Below, piece by piece: positions 12,313-25,475 of a stretch of 64,000 nt of DNA (position 1 is the first letter of the stretch; each line of letters begins with the position of its first letter). Source of the DNA: Trogon surrucura (lineage: Eukaryota; Chordata; Aves; Trogoniformes; Trogonidae). Both the position numbers and the translations under genes were made by a program. The stretch lies in NCBI GenBank assembly GCA_020746105.1, contig CM036617.1, positions 175,302,412 to 175,366,411 of the forward strand. The letters are read 5' to 3'. The notes beneath the pieces are model-generated. The model was not told the DNA's origin. It searched no databases and saw only the letters and a list, made by a program, of their open reading frames with translations.

Positions 12313-14927
12313 GTTTGATTTTTTTACTAGGACTATAATATTGTGGGGAACTGTGGATACTCAGCTCCTCACAAAATCAAAGCAGTTGTTTTCTCCACAG
12401 TGTTGTGGTTAATAGTCATATTTAGACTCTGGCAGGTTATACAGTCATAAAAATGAGGCTATTTTTGGCAACCAGAATGTTTTGATCCTCTTGGGAATGA
12501 GGTGTTTTGTTGATAATTTTCCTCAACCCGCTACAGAGACTGCTGGTGATGGGTAGGTCAGCCAATCGGAGACACTTGCCAGAGCTGTGGATTTCATGAG
12601 CCTACATTTCATTTGAAAGTAAGTTTTCCCTGTCCTCGTCAAATGCGTTTGTTCTTCAGAATGATTTCATTCTAACTGATAGGCTTGGACTTCAAATAGA
12701 AGTATCACTGTATTAGTAATGTCCCTGCAGATATCTTGTCAAATGACCACCCACACAAAGTAATAGGAGTCAGAAGTCATGGCTCAAATTCGTCGTGAAC
12801 CACAGAAGATATTGCAGGTTGCCATTTCTGCTGCCTGTGCATTTTAATAGCTTCTTTGAATCAGACTTCTGAGCTTTGGAAAGATCCAACTCATGGACAC
12901 AAAAAGACACAGTACAGCATAGTCATCTAGCTGCTGAAAATACACAGTGCTGCTAGCCAAATAAGTTAAGCAGGAAAAAAATAAATCATGTGTGGTGCTG
13001 TGGTGTGTCATTCTGTCTAGTAACAAGGGACTAGAGAAGCCCCTCAAAGTGCATAAAAAGCCAGTTATCAATAGATCTTCAACTTCCTTTCTCCATATAC
13101 AGAAAATGAATTTAATTTTAAGATATGAAAAGAGATTATTTAGAAAGGTGAACAACAGCCTCACCTTGAGAACTTCACAGCTATTTATTTCAATCCACAA
13201 GCATAAAGCAGAAAGAGATATCACTCTCTCTGCTGCTGTAAAGAAATGCATACTTACAAGCTAGTTGCGTTTTGCTATGAGCAAAACTCAATTTTCTTAA
13301 ATCAGCTCTATGGTCTGTTTTGCAACTTTGTAGAGAAATAGCTTTTTGTTCTTGTGGAGAGAGAGATGAATGATTTGATATAAAAATGGTCTGTTCTGGT
13401 TTTGTACTTGGAAAGTGTTTTTTATCCTCATTTATAACAGGAGCAAAATAATAAATAATTTGAAGTAAACAAATTCACTGCTTCATATTTTCATAAAACC
13501 ACCCAATGAGAACTCTAGTGTATATTTTTAAATTTCACAAGTGATGGTATACTTTCCCCCAGTGACTCCCACATAGGCAACACCCAGAAATCAAGGTAAA
13601 TGCACATGTAAAAGATTTCCTATTTTTCTGGATGGGGAAAAGATAGCGGAAATCAGCTGATACGTAATATGAATACTGAAAGATTTCATGATGATTCTTT
13701 TTGGTGAATGTGCTTTACAGGTTAGACATTGCCTAGAAGCAGAATATAATATTGGAATGTGTCAGCTGCTGCTGCTCTACCTATTGCACAAAGAAAATAC
13801 CAGCTCCACTGGTTCAAAGTAATCCCAATATTCTAAGGGGTGCAGGGATGCAGGTTTGATGTCAGGTTTATTAAGAGGCAGAACTGGTGGGTCCCACAAG
13901 TCGAATCAAGTTATCTTATTATAAATTTACACTTGGGTCTGCCTGTATTTGAGCCTACATTGCTGTCGTTTAACATAATGCCTTTTCCCTGCAGCCAAGG
14001 AGAGAATGAAAAAAAGTTTGAGACTGCTGTACCAATGCATCTTAGTTTAGATATCCTGACCAGCATCCAGCTCTGCCAATTCTTAAGAGACCATCCAGAA
14101 TACATTTAACAAAGTCTCTAGGAACATTGGAGCTGTCATCCTCAATTCTGAGAAAGCAGAACAGTCCCAGGAGACCTCTGTTCCAGCGTGGAGATGAAAA
14201 ATGAGCTGGTGTAAATGCCATCTAGAAAAGGAGAGATCACAGTTGGCTAGGCTAGGTAGACTGCTAATGCCTAGGGGAAGACAGAGGGGGGGAGAATTGA
14301 ACCAGAACTGTTTGAAAATGGACTTAGTACCTACTAACTTTCACTATACATGACTTCCAAACCTGAACAGCTCTCATGAATTGGAAAAACCTCATTTCTA
14401 TTTAGTGGACTAAGACCTGCATAACAGGAGGTTGAAAGAAAGATTCAGTAAAACTTCAGACACTGCTTTTCCACAAGACACAGTGTCCATAAAAGAAAGG
14501 GGAACTGTACTGATCAGCTTGGTTGGCCCTGTGACCACTAGTGGTGTGCAGCTCTTGTGCTAACAGGTGCTATGTGAAAGGTTTGTCCTTCCTCTGGCAG
14601 CTTTCCTTGCTATTCCTACTGTGCAAAGCAAACTTTGAGGGAAGTAGAACAAAGCTGTTGGCAATAAAGGCTGCACTTAAACTGAAGCATATTAAGAACC
14701 ACATGGTAGCATATGGAACAATGGCTGATCAATCATTAATAACTCATATTTTCTAGAGCAGAGTATAATTGTTAATATAATTACAGCATATGGTTACTCT
14801 GATGGAAGTTGTAGACTGAAAAGCAGGAACCTTTTGCATGGTGCCAGCTATAACAATCTGTTAGGGTTATCTGCTTAATTGTAAAATTGCTTCAGGTTTA
14901 ATGGTAGACACCTTATTTTTGCTGGTT

Positions 14928-14946
14928 GCTGCTGCTGCTGCTGCTG
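14928..14946 (+). repeat. (GCT)n trinucleotide microsatellite
   Basis: Six perfect GCT units plus one base, preceded by GCTGGTT. It lies in non-coding sequence, so no amino-acid repeat is implied. Confidence 0.85.
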
Positions 14947-16425
14947 TCAGGAGCTGCATAGAAGTCAGCTTCTTGTTTTCTAAAAGGTCAAGGAAAAATA
15001 CTGTGCTATTATCCAGAGCTGGACGCATTTGTAAGCAATTTCTTCTGTAGCTACACAAAGCTTTCTGTAAATATCTCAAAAAAATAAGTGAGATTTTCAG
15101 CCTGCATGGAGGTAAGTGCCTATCTATAGTCACAATAAATGATCTGGAACTATATATAGATTATGGCTGGTGATAAGCATTTAGCTTCTCCATTTTTTTA
15201 GAGCTGTTTTCCCAGGAAATCTCACCTGAATTATGAAAATTGAAGATGTCAAAAATCTGGACATGCTGAAATACTAGTGGTCCTACCCTTAAAGGAGGTT
15301 TGTGTATGGGTAATTATACAGATAGGATGGGCTGGTGTCTTGAATCATCTTATCTTTACTTTCCTTCCCCTTTGTACCCATTTACTAAAATGTTACCATT
15401 CAGATCTGCAACGGACATAATTAAAAGCCTCAGTACAAAAGAATCTCTAACCTATGGAATTGTGGATTTTCTGCAAAATCTTTCCATTTTTTTCTTACAA
15501 GATAACACACAGAATAAGGTGCATTAAAAGGAAATCACTAGTCATGTATAGAATCCACACATTTTGTTTGGATGCAGACCTCTGTTTCACCTCTGCAAGA
15601 ACCTCACTCTAAATTTGTGCCTAATTTTCCTTGGTCTTCTTGGCAACTGCTTTTCCAACCTATCACTGACATTTAATATGCCTCTCAAGAATTAACATAA
15701 AGTCTACCAGGAACAACCACAGCTTGATCTGCTTGCAGAAACTGTAGATACTAAACTAGTGATGCATCCAGTTTACAACTTCAGAGTTTCAGAATTTTTT
15801 AGAAAATTATGTAGCCTTTATCTTAAGAGAGCAGATGATGTAGAATTCGTTGCCTCACTAGGAAAGCTATTTTAATGGTTAACTAGTTTGTGTTAAAAAA
15901 TCATATTCCTCAGTATTTGTCTGAATTTGTCTTGTATTAGCCTCCAGCCATTGCATACTGTAAATTTTATGCCTGTTAGATTAAAGATGTTCATACGTTA
16001 AGAAATTTATTCCATGGTTATGTATAGAATGTAATAAAATCTTTATTTTTCTCTTGAATAAACACCAGATGTGGACATCATCATCAAATAATGTTTTCAC
16101 AAATGCCAAGCACAGAAAGGCAGTAGGAAATCACAGTATCGGCACTTGCATCTTTCAATACTTATGTTCTGCTTTCACATAAGATATTCCCTGTGACAGT
16201 CCCAAAAATTACATTTGCCAGAAGGCAATTCCAACTGATTATGCTTCAGCTGGTTATCTCAGTTTCTTTTTTTCAGTCACTACTTGTTTTTAAAAATTAC
16301 CCTCCAGATAGTGTAGCCTTTGTTCATGTTTTTGTTCCTATCTGCACTGACTTTGCATAGATGTGTATCAATGTGGATATCAATAAGAGTTTATGTTTCA
16401 TTATTAATCTTTCTTTGTTTAATAT

Positions 16426-16787
16426 TGTAGTAGGTTGACCTTGGCTGGTTGCCAGGGGCCCACCCAGACACTCTTTCTCTCCCACTCCTCAGCAGGACAA
16501 AGGACAGTGTAAGATAGAAAAGGTGATGGGTTGAGTGAAAAAGATCTCTCACCAATCACCATCACAAGCAAAACAAACTCAACCTGAGGAAGATTGATTA
16601 ACAAAAAATTCTCCACAAATATTGCACTTTCTGGCAACGTCCAGACCAAGGTTTGCCTGTTACCTTTCCCTGCCTGGAACTCCTCCAGAGCACGTGTGGC
16701 ACCACCCATGGCGGGTTCACCTGATCTCTTCTCACAGCAGCCACCTCTGCAGCCCTGCTGCTGCCAAAGCCCTGTAAATCCAGTACA
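16426..16787 (-). mobile_element. Short (362-bp) solo-LTR-like element
   Basis: The element starts TGTAGTAGG and ends in CCAGTACA, whose reverse complement TGTACTGG matches the start imperfectly, as LTR ends do. Flanks are AATAT (16421-16425) and AATAC (16788-16792), a 5-bp target duplication with one difference. The body is GC-richer than its surroundings, and from memory it resembles an avian LTR family that is normally much longer and runs in this orientation, so this copy is probably internally deleted. Open frames across it (up to 96 codons) are shadows. Orientation is inferred from that resemblance, because no clear TATA/AATAAA pair remains. Confidence 0.65.
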
Positions 16788-19700
16788 AATACCTGTTCGC
16801 CTTCTACATCATCTACAAATTTAATGAAGAAGAATTTCATGTTTTCTCTCATTTCATTGATAAATATACTAAAAATCATTAGACACATACATATTAGCTA
16901 GATTCCTTTGTATCCTTTATTCTCATTCTTTATAACTGTCCCCTCAGCTTAATGATAAATGCATGTTGTGTTCATATCTGCTCGTTTTTCCTAAACACCT
17001 AATAATTTTCCTAACTAATAAATTTAAAACTTCCAAATCACGCACTAGTTCTGTCACAAGCAGTGGTTAATCATCCTTCTAGAACTTCAATACCTTTCTC
17101 ATAAACCTTTGATAGTGTTCCCTGAGTTTTCACCTGACATAATTACCTTTGATACAGATGATTTAACTTAATGTGGATAAGAAAACAGTGCCAAAAATTA
17201 CGCTAAAGCGTAGGGCCATGTTTAAACTGGCAGACTTTTTAAGAATTTGAAACTGTGTGCAAAAATCCACTCTCACCCAGTAAGCATGGACAGAAGAGCA
17301 AAGAATTGTTGTTTGTTTCCCTCATGTGCTTAGGAAAAGTTCATTTTCACAAACATTTTTCAGAAGCTGTGTTCGAGGCAGTGGAGGCTGCATGGAGTCC
17401 ATAACAAACTCTCCCTCCCTTCTGCAATGAAAGATCTAACTTTGAGACACAGAATCCTTGACTGAATAGGTCAAAACCCACCAGTTTTGGCACTGTTAAA
17501 ATAATAAGCGTATGGCAAAAAGAAACCAAGAAAATGTTGAACATTCCTGACACCTAGTCTGATATCTTGTGAAATGTAGTCTATAGGATTTTGTCCAGGA
17601 GTCTGCAGTAATGTGGCCTTTGGCTGCACTAACAGATGTTCATCTTTCCTCCCCCTCATTTTAAGAATCTTATTCTCTTAACACGTTACAATGTCAGTGT
17701 TTTTATCGCCGCAACAACCCTATATGTCAGCCCCATGATTCATGAAGTATTTGGAATCCCAGTGTGGGTTCTCCTTGAAGTTTATCTTTTTCACCAAAAT
17801 GAGAGAATACTATTTTTCTCCATCATGAGTCAGTGCCTTCTGAATGGCTTTCCATCAGTGCCAGCTGTAATGCAGAGAATAAGCTGTTGCCTCTTCGTAT
17901 GAAGACATTAGCCAAATCATCAGGCAATGTTCATTTCTCCAATTCTGTTGCACAAGGCCAGATTAGAATATGGTACTGTACATTTAAGGATACAATCATA
18001 AAGAACAGTGTCCTTCCCATTTTGTTTATATGAAGTTAGAAAAATGTTTCCATAGTAGGGAGAGTAGCTATCATCTGTTCCATGTAGAATTAAGTAATCT
18101 TTCCTATTTAAGGATATCTGTTCAAGTAACTGCTTGCTCCATACATTTCAGAGTTTTCAAAGGAAACACGTGTTCGCTGTTATTGTCATCAGAACAAGTT
18201 TTAAAAGGATCTTTAAAACCTTTGGGGTTGCTTCTATAATAGTAACTAAAGTTAATACTCTGAAATAAAATACTCTATTTAAAAACAGAATATTATATTA
18301 TTATTCCAATAGTAGGAAATACAATACTCATCAATAAGATTTTATGCCTTGAAAGTCTCTTTCTCACATGTGTACTTACTGTAAATGTGAATCAGAATAA
18401 CTTCATATTGTATTCTTAAGGTTATTTTAAGAAACTGAAAGTGACATGGTATTTTAATTTTGGAAGTGTTCCTTTTCCTTGGTTCTGATCTGTATATTAT
18501 AACATGAAAATGACACTGAAACAAGAATTAAAGCTATTTATTTTATAGATAGTATAGTCAGTAGATTCAAGACAATGCCACAAATTTAAAAAAAAAAAAA
18601 AAAGTAGTAGGTAAACTTAAAGCTTTAAAAACAGAGTAAGTAAAAATATCCAAAACACACTGTGGCAGTCTCACTTCACCGGACTCATACTCCAGTTTCT
18701 CATTTTCACTGATTTCAAACTCAAGTGAAAAGCTTAAGTGAAAAGAAAGGGCATTTAAGCCCAGATGCATAACTCTAATTCTTTTATGAAGAGCTGAAAG
18801 TCTGATCTTCCTCCACCGGATCCTTTAGAAAGATATACAGCATTCAGAGCTCTCCATGAATTACTGAGAACAGAAAAAGAGCAGTGTCCTACATCAGGCA
18901 ACCCGTAACAGTATAGAAAATAAAGATGGACTTGATCCTGTCGATATGGTCAGTTAAGGAACTGTCTATTTTAAAAAGTAGCTTTCATTGGTTTTTGGAA
19001 AAGTTGCTAAAACTTTAACTTTTCACACTTGTCCTTTCACTTAATGAGCAGAGCAGTAACATTGTCTTTTGGTGTAAAAATACAAAGAAAACATCAGCTC
19101 CTGCAGAACAAGCTCCTGTGCCCAGGTGTAGCTGCTTGATGGTCATGAGGGCTCTATGCAGGTGGCTGCTCTGAAAAGGTGAAAATTAAAGACGTAGGAC
19201 CTGATATTAAAAAATACTAGGGAAGAGGATACTCTCATATTCTAAATTAGGTGTGAAAGACTATCATCTCTCTTACAGCATGTATTTTCCAATGTAATGC
19301 CAGTAACAGTAAAGAAAGAAAACTGTGTTTTTAGCATGACTTTCTTCAACTTCTGTGAAAGTTCTGAGAAACTGTAAGAAAGAAAATCTTAACTCTATTC
19401 CAAATAAAAAAAAAAAACCACACCTTTGGGGGTTTTTGTCTATGAAAAAGAATGGTTTCCCATCTTGATTTCTGTATTTGTAATGAGGATCAGAACACTT
19501 CCATAGGGACAAGTCTTAGAAATCAACAAACTCAAGTCTCTTGCAGCTTTTCATACCGTATTATTTCTGCACTCTGAATCAAATTGTAATTTTATTTACT
19601 TGGGATTTTATATTTAAGTCACTAGTATTAATTTTATTCTTTAGTGCTTTTCAGTATTTAAGTCGTGAGATTTTTTTCATAATAGTATTTCCAATAACTT

Positions 19701-21455
19701 TACTTTTAATTATGTTTCCAGTTTTAACTACACATCATTTCACTTAGGTCAACTTTCTTTTATATTTCAGATTCCTTTGAAGGACCTCTATTTCTAAAGT
19801 AAATCTGCTTCTTTTTATTTCCTCCTTCCCTTGTAAATTCTGCTCAATTTATTCTAGCCAGTCTGGTTCTGATTTATGTTTCATTTATTTATATTTCATT
19901 ATTTTCACCTTTTAAACTTTTTTCACCCTATGATTTCTCATTTTCCAATTCTTTTCAACTGCTTGAAAGTACCTCCTCCCCATCTATTAAAAATACTTGA
20001 GGTTTTTATTATATTAGCATTTTTCTCTCATACTGGAAGAAGTCTTCCTTCAAATATATTTTTCTTATTTTTGAACGTACTTTGTTTTATTTTCAGCTTC
20101 ATTGACTAGTGATTTTGAAAACAGTTGAAAACTGATGCTCTTTAAGACATGGTTTTTGGTTTACCTGTTATGTTTACCACCTAAGACAGCTACTTTTTCT
20201 GTAACTAACACTTTGAAATAGTTTATGATTTTAGTGACATCCCATTTTAAAATCGAAGAGAGGGTGGGAACATATCAGTCTCAGTCTGGCATGTTTCTTC
20301 TCACCATTTGACCGAAAAATGAAACAGGAAATGAAGTTCTGTTTTGCTCTGTATTAAGATTGACCTCTGCATGGAAAGAGAAAAAAGGCCTTGTTATAAA
20401 GGCAAAGGACTGATAAAAATCATGATGGAATATTGAAAATAACATTAAAGGCAATGTTCTGGCTCTGATACCTTTTTTTCCAAGCTGTTAAAAATGAGAC
20501 AAAAAGGTAATCTTGTTTCTGTTACACTTCACACTTTTTGGAAAGTCCTCTTGACTGAGACAGAAGTTGTATATTTCTGTTTTCTAAACCTATTTTCTCT
20601 TTCAAGACTGCATTTTATTAACCATTTCTGAAGTCTAATAAGCTTTTCTTCTACAGATACTACAATACTGTATTTCCTTTTAGTTTTCAGTTTCACATCA
20701 TTCGAAAAGGGAATGGCTTTTTAATAGAGCTTTTTAAAATTGAACCTGGCAATGAAATGGTGAATACACATTGTATTGTGTGGGACAGGGAACAACCTTC
20801 AAAGACAAGATTCCCATTTATTTTATAGGACATTAAACAGATTCATATTTTTCTTAGGTTATAATTTCACAATGAAATCACAGTAATTTCCTGTTCTCTG
20901 TTTATTTCATCTAGTTTTGTAGTGTTAGAATCTCTCTCTCTGGTGAAAAACAGGTGAATTATTTAAGTGTTTTGATCTTTAATCTTTAGTAGCATGTCGA
21001 GGTTCGTGCACAGGTGTTTCCAAAGCTATAGCGTAAAATTACATTGGCTGGGTATGGTAACACGGTTTATCCAGTCCTTGTACCATGAGGCAGAATGGAT
21101 GAATATGTCTTGTTAACAACTCATTACCTTAATTCGTCTCTGTTTCAGCCTCCTGTAATACAGTGTATTTCTTTATACAGGATGACTCCCAATTTGATTC
21201 CACATTAATTGCCTTCCCTATCACACCACCCTATTCTGCCTCACATTATTACAACTTGATCAGAAGGACCTGTCTAGATCACACAACTAAATGTTTCTCA
21301 GGATTGAAACTGGAAAGGTTTTTTTTTCATTATATTGTGAGATTTAAAATTCGTACTTCTACGGACTGAGAGTTTCTCAAAAAAAGAAAAACCCTAAATT
21401 TATTTCTTCTTTTATAGCAGCAAGATATAGTACAGACTTCATATAACCACATAAT

Positions 21456-21494
21456 CTAGAACCTTAGAAATCTCTTTGCTTTCTAAGGTTATAG
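21456..21494. repeat. Near-perfect inverted repeat (hairpin)
   Basis: The arms AACCTTAGAAA (21460-21470) and TTTCTAAGGTT (21480-21490) are perfect reverse complements around a 9-base loop. After one mismatch (G/A) the stem continues with three more pairs (CTA/TAG), giving 14 of 15 pairs. The transcript would fold into a tight hairpin. It is too short for a typical miRNA precursor and could be a chance palindrome or the remnant of a small inverted-repeat DNA element. Confidence 0.8.
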
Positions 21495-24400
21495 TATTTA
21501 CTTTAAAATAAAATGAAATATCAAATTAGTGTTTGTATATAATCAAAAATTTCATTATAATATGTTGTTTTTACTTTTCCACTTCTTTTTTAAGCCATTT
21601 TTTTCCTGGACTGTTTCAGCTGCAGGGAAATAAAGAAAAAGGTTCCAAGACTCTTTAATAATTCAGAATAGAATTGAAGAATGTGAAAACATGCTATCCT
21701 GGCCACCACTGTTGTTAAATACTTTCAAAACTATGTTTGATGGCAGAGGAATTAATAAGAGGTTTCTCCTTTGACCGGAAAAGCTAAATCATACAGTATT
21801 TGGTTTGTTATTGTTGCTAACAAATATTTTTATCAATACTTTTTCAATAACAAAATCAGTTTTCAGTTAAATGAAAATAGTTCATAGTTTCCTCAAACAC
21901 TCTTTCGACCAACACCTGAGTTTGGCAAGAATGCTGACCCTTTTTCCAACATATACAAAAATTCTCAAAGTTTATGGACAACAATGTCCATGTCTCAGTT
22001 TCCTAAAGTAGAAAAATCATAAATGTTTAGGGGTTTAAGTTTGTAGAAATGTAGATTTCCCATTAAAAATGTAGAGGAAAGCAAAAAATATGCTTTTACT
22101 AATATGCTGTCTTTACTTCTGAATTAACTCTAGTACTTTGCAAGAGATTGAGTTTATAAAATCTGCGTGTACTGAAATTGTACCCTCCCGACTGTCATTT
22201 GAACTTGTTCAATTTCTCTGTTGCTTTAACTGAAATCCTGAGACTTGCATATTTTTATTACTGATGTACATTATTAGGGTTAGCTAACATTTAAATTTTA
22301 TTTATCTGCCTAAATTTGGTTTGTGTACCTTTATTAACACTTATGAAAATGCACGTTATTCTGCTGATATACATGAGTTCCGTATTAAGAAACTAAATCA
22401 GCACGTGGGCAATTACTTTCCTTTAGCACTGTTAGACTTCCAGCAACTTCAGAAGGGCAAGCCTGCTTCAAGTGTGAGGACTTGTACAGGTCTGAGCTCA
22501 CACGCCAGCGTAGATGCTAGATAAATAAATCAATATTTGCTTTCACAATAAATATGTAGTTCAGAAAGTTATTTAATAGCCATTCCTTCTAAAACATGCA
22601 ATATAGCAAAAATCCTAGTTATTCAATTTACTCTCATATTTCTTCTGACAATGTGTGCATTTATGTGGATAACATAATTATATTTTTACTCCTTGTGGTA
22701 TCTATCTGAGGTTAGAGTGTAAAATAATACTAACCTAATTTTTCTGTGGCTTTTCTCAGTTCTCATTCACGTACTTTTTGGAAGTAGTTGTGTACTAAAC
22801 AGAAAAACATAACAGGTATAAAGCCAGCTGCCTTCACTGTCAACAAATTCAAATATAAAGGCATCCCAAAAATTTCTCCTAGATGAAGTAGGCCCGAAAG
22901 ACACTGAGGGAAAAAAAAAAATAGAAAATTAAATATTTGTAATTGATCAAACGAAAAATTTTACTTGCAACCACTCACTCATTTACTTCATGCTGGCTTA
23001 AGATAATAAAATATACATTACAAAGTGTATAAATTCAATATATTACATGAAAACTCTAAATGAAAACTATTTGGTTTATTTTCTCTATATAATACATACC
23101 CACACATGTATAGAAAGATGGACAGAAAGATAAACAGAAACACAAACCAGAGACACTCAGTCAGGGAGTAATCTACCATCACAGCAAGAGCAACCTCAAT
23201 TGAAAAAGGCAGTAAAAATATTAAAGAAAAAAAGATAATCTGGATAACACAAAATCTTGAGTTTGAAATTTAGTAAGGAGTTCCAGCAGAGATGGGAAAC
23301 TGACTATAATACATTCCTGCAGGACAGTACTGCCAGTTCCTTTTGCTGGGTACTCTGGATTTCATCTGTACTAAAAATTTGGAAAAAACCCAATCTTTAC
23401 TTGAGGGTAGAACCCTGAGGGACAAAGTGATACAGGAAGTACTGTTAATTTTCTTCTTTGAATAACATCCCTTTGTGCCAGAAATGCACTATTACAGTTT
23501 TGCATGAAAAGGGAAAAATATTGTTTTGTTTTTCTGAGGGATTTCTCTTTTTTTGCTCCTTACTGGTGATGTAACATTTATTAAAGAGGGCATAAATATC
23601 TGCTGTGTTCTGAGGAAAATGTAGCTGGGGTTATTTGTGCTACTTATTAATTAAATTTCCTAATTAAGAGAGCCAGATTCTTAAACACTCCGAGATGCAA
23701 GTAAGTCACCGTGAAGGAATCCAGCAGCATGCTAATTGCTCTGATTTCAAGGGTGAGAAGCGCCAGAACTGTTATCTTTGGACAGCTGTCTAAAAGCTGT
23801 CTTCACATCGCTGTACCTTATTATGTCCCCACAGGGTACAGAGGACACTCTACCAGGGTACTCAGGACAGCTCAGTCTTTACAGTGCTTCCAAGCATGTA
23901 TGAGGACTACACAGCACATCACCCTTACTGACCAAATTTCTAGCCAGGCCAGCCACGCTCCAGTATCAAACCATCTATGCTCAAGGTGCAACGAGAAGAT
24001 CAACAGCAAAGAAAATAGGAGCTCTCAAAATTATTGCTTCATAGAAGTTGGTTTAGTATGAATGTGACATGAAAAGGTGGTTAGCCATATGATTAGGAGA
24101 GCAAGGCATTAATGTGTTTGTGGATAGAGGATGGATACCATCACAGCTCTAGCATCAGATGTCTTGGCAAGTTTATGGAAGGAGATTATGGAACATCTGG
24201 ATTTGATAATAAACATTTACACATCGGAACAGTACCATGCATGGATTACAAAAGTGAGAGACATGAGTGCTGCTATGGAGAGTGCAAGAGCACACTATAA
24301 TAAACTCTTTGTGAACTGGCTTTTTACAATGAACTCCTTGAATCCAAGCAGATGAAACAACTTACACAGCATCCACCCATGACTTTTCTGTAGTGTCAAC

Positions 24401-25429
24401 AAAAAGAAATAAAAAAAAAAGAAAGATGTTAGTTCTGCTGAATCAATCAGTTCTAGAGGATTCTGATACCTTTTCCCTTCTGAGGCCTAGATACAGTATA
24501 TCCAGGAAAACATCTGTGGGAACTATCTATGGGACTACCTTGGGATCCTTCCAAAATCAACCTAAAAGACTGTTATTTATAAGTAATAATCTATTGGAAG
24601 CTTAACACCGAGGGAAGACAAGAGTGTCACAGCTGGACTTCAGCCCTGGTAAGGGTTCAGCTGACAGAGCCAGAAAGTAGCATCTGTAACACTCATATCA
24701 AACGGGTCTATAATAGTCCCTGGGTCTGCCTTTCACCTCTCATCTTGTTTCTTCTCAGCAAGTTCCCAGCATTTGAAACAAGCTGATTAAAGTCCCTGAT
24801 ATAAGTAAACATTGACTGTTTCTTCAGCCACATAGACACAGCTTTGTGTACAAGAGAAAACCATGGCAATTAGACTTTTTGCAAAGCAACCTCATCTCAA
24901 CTGCCATGTTCAAGTTAGTCCCATCAGAGTCCCACATTGTTTCTACTGGGATCAACAGAGTTTGCTCAGCCTTGAGTTTAAGCTTCTTGGGCTTTCATCT
25001 AGGAGAAACTTATATCAAAACAAATACGGATGCTCTTTTCTACTTTTGAAGTAGACTGCATTTTTGCATTCTTTTCCATATATCATATGAAGGTTAAAAG
25101 TAGACCCAGAGCTTTATTAAAACCTTTAGTGAGCTGCTTCTTGAAAGAAGGGTTCTAGCTCTGGCTTTACAAGAGAAGATTTGTAGTCAACTTGGCACTT
25201 AACACTCCTTACTTTGGACTCCTTTACTCTGGATTCTTTACTCTCAGCTTCATCTACTGCTCTTCCTTCATGGTTACGTAGAACATAATTGCATATGCCA
25301 CTTCATATAGAGCGCTGAAGTTTGCACTGCTCTGATTCATCCTGGGCTGTCTTCTCTCCTAAGTTAGTAAAAAGAAGCACCTCAGGAAGGAACCAAAACT
25401 AAAATCCTCAACAGAAAAAAAGTTGTGGA

Positions 25430-25475
25430 TTTTGTTGTTAGTTTTGTTTTGGTTTGTTTTTGGTTTAGTTTTTTT
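25430..25475 (+). repeat. T/G-rich low-complexity run
   Basis: Blocks of TTTTG and TTTGG repeat imperfectly and end in a T-then-A run. This is simple sequence, not a recognised transposon. Confidence 0.65.

Larger units (their letters stand above)
9691..16425. other. AT-rich non-coding stretch
   Basis: No recognised gene. The longest frame is 135 codons on the minus strand (12844-13251); it is rich in F, L, S and C, has an overlapping frame on the other strand and resembles no known family, so it is probably chance. A splice-acceptor-like tract (T14 then C7 then AG) ends at 12173 and is listed separately. A short CTG/GCT microsatellite lies at 14928-14946. Confidence 0.55.

Noticed and set aside
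12844-13251. 135-codon minus-strand open frame, the longest outside repeats
   Set aside because: Composition is typical of T-rich antisense reading (F, L, S, C), the opposite strand is open too, and there is no family resemblance or splice support.
23711-24355. 116-codon and 74-codon frames in succession on the plus strand
   Set aside because: They lie in different phases with no plausible splice connection. The second has protein-like amphipathic composition but no motif I know.
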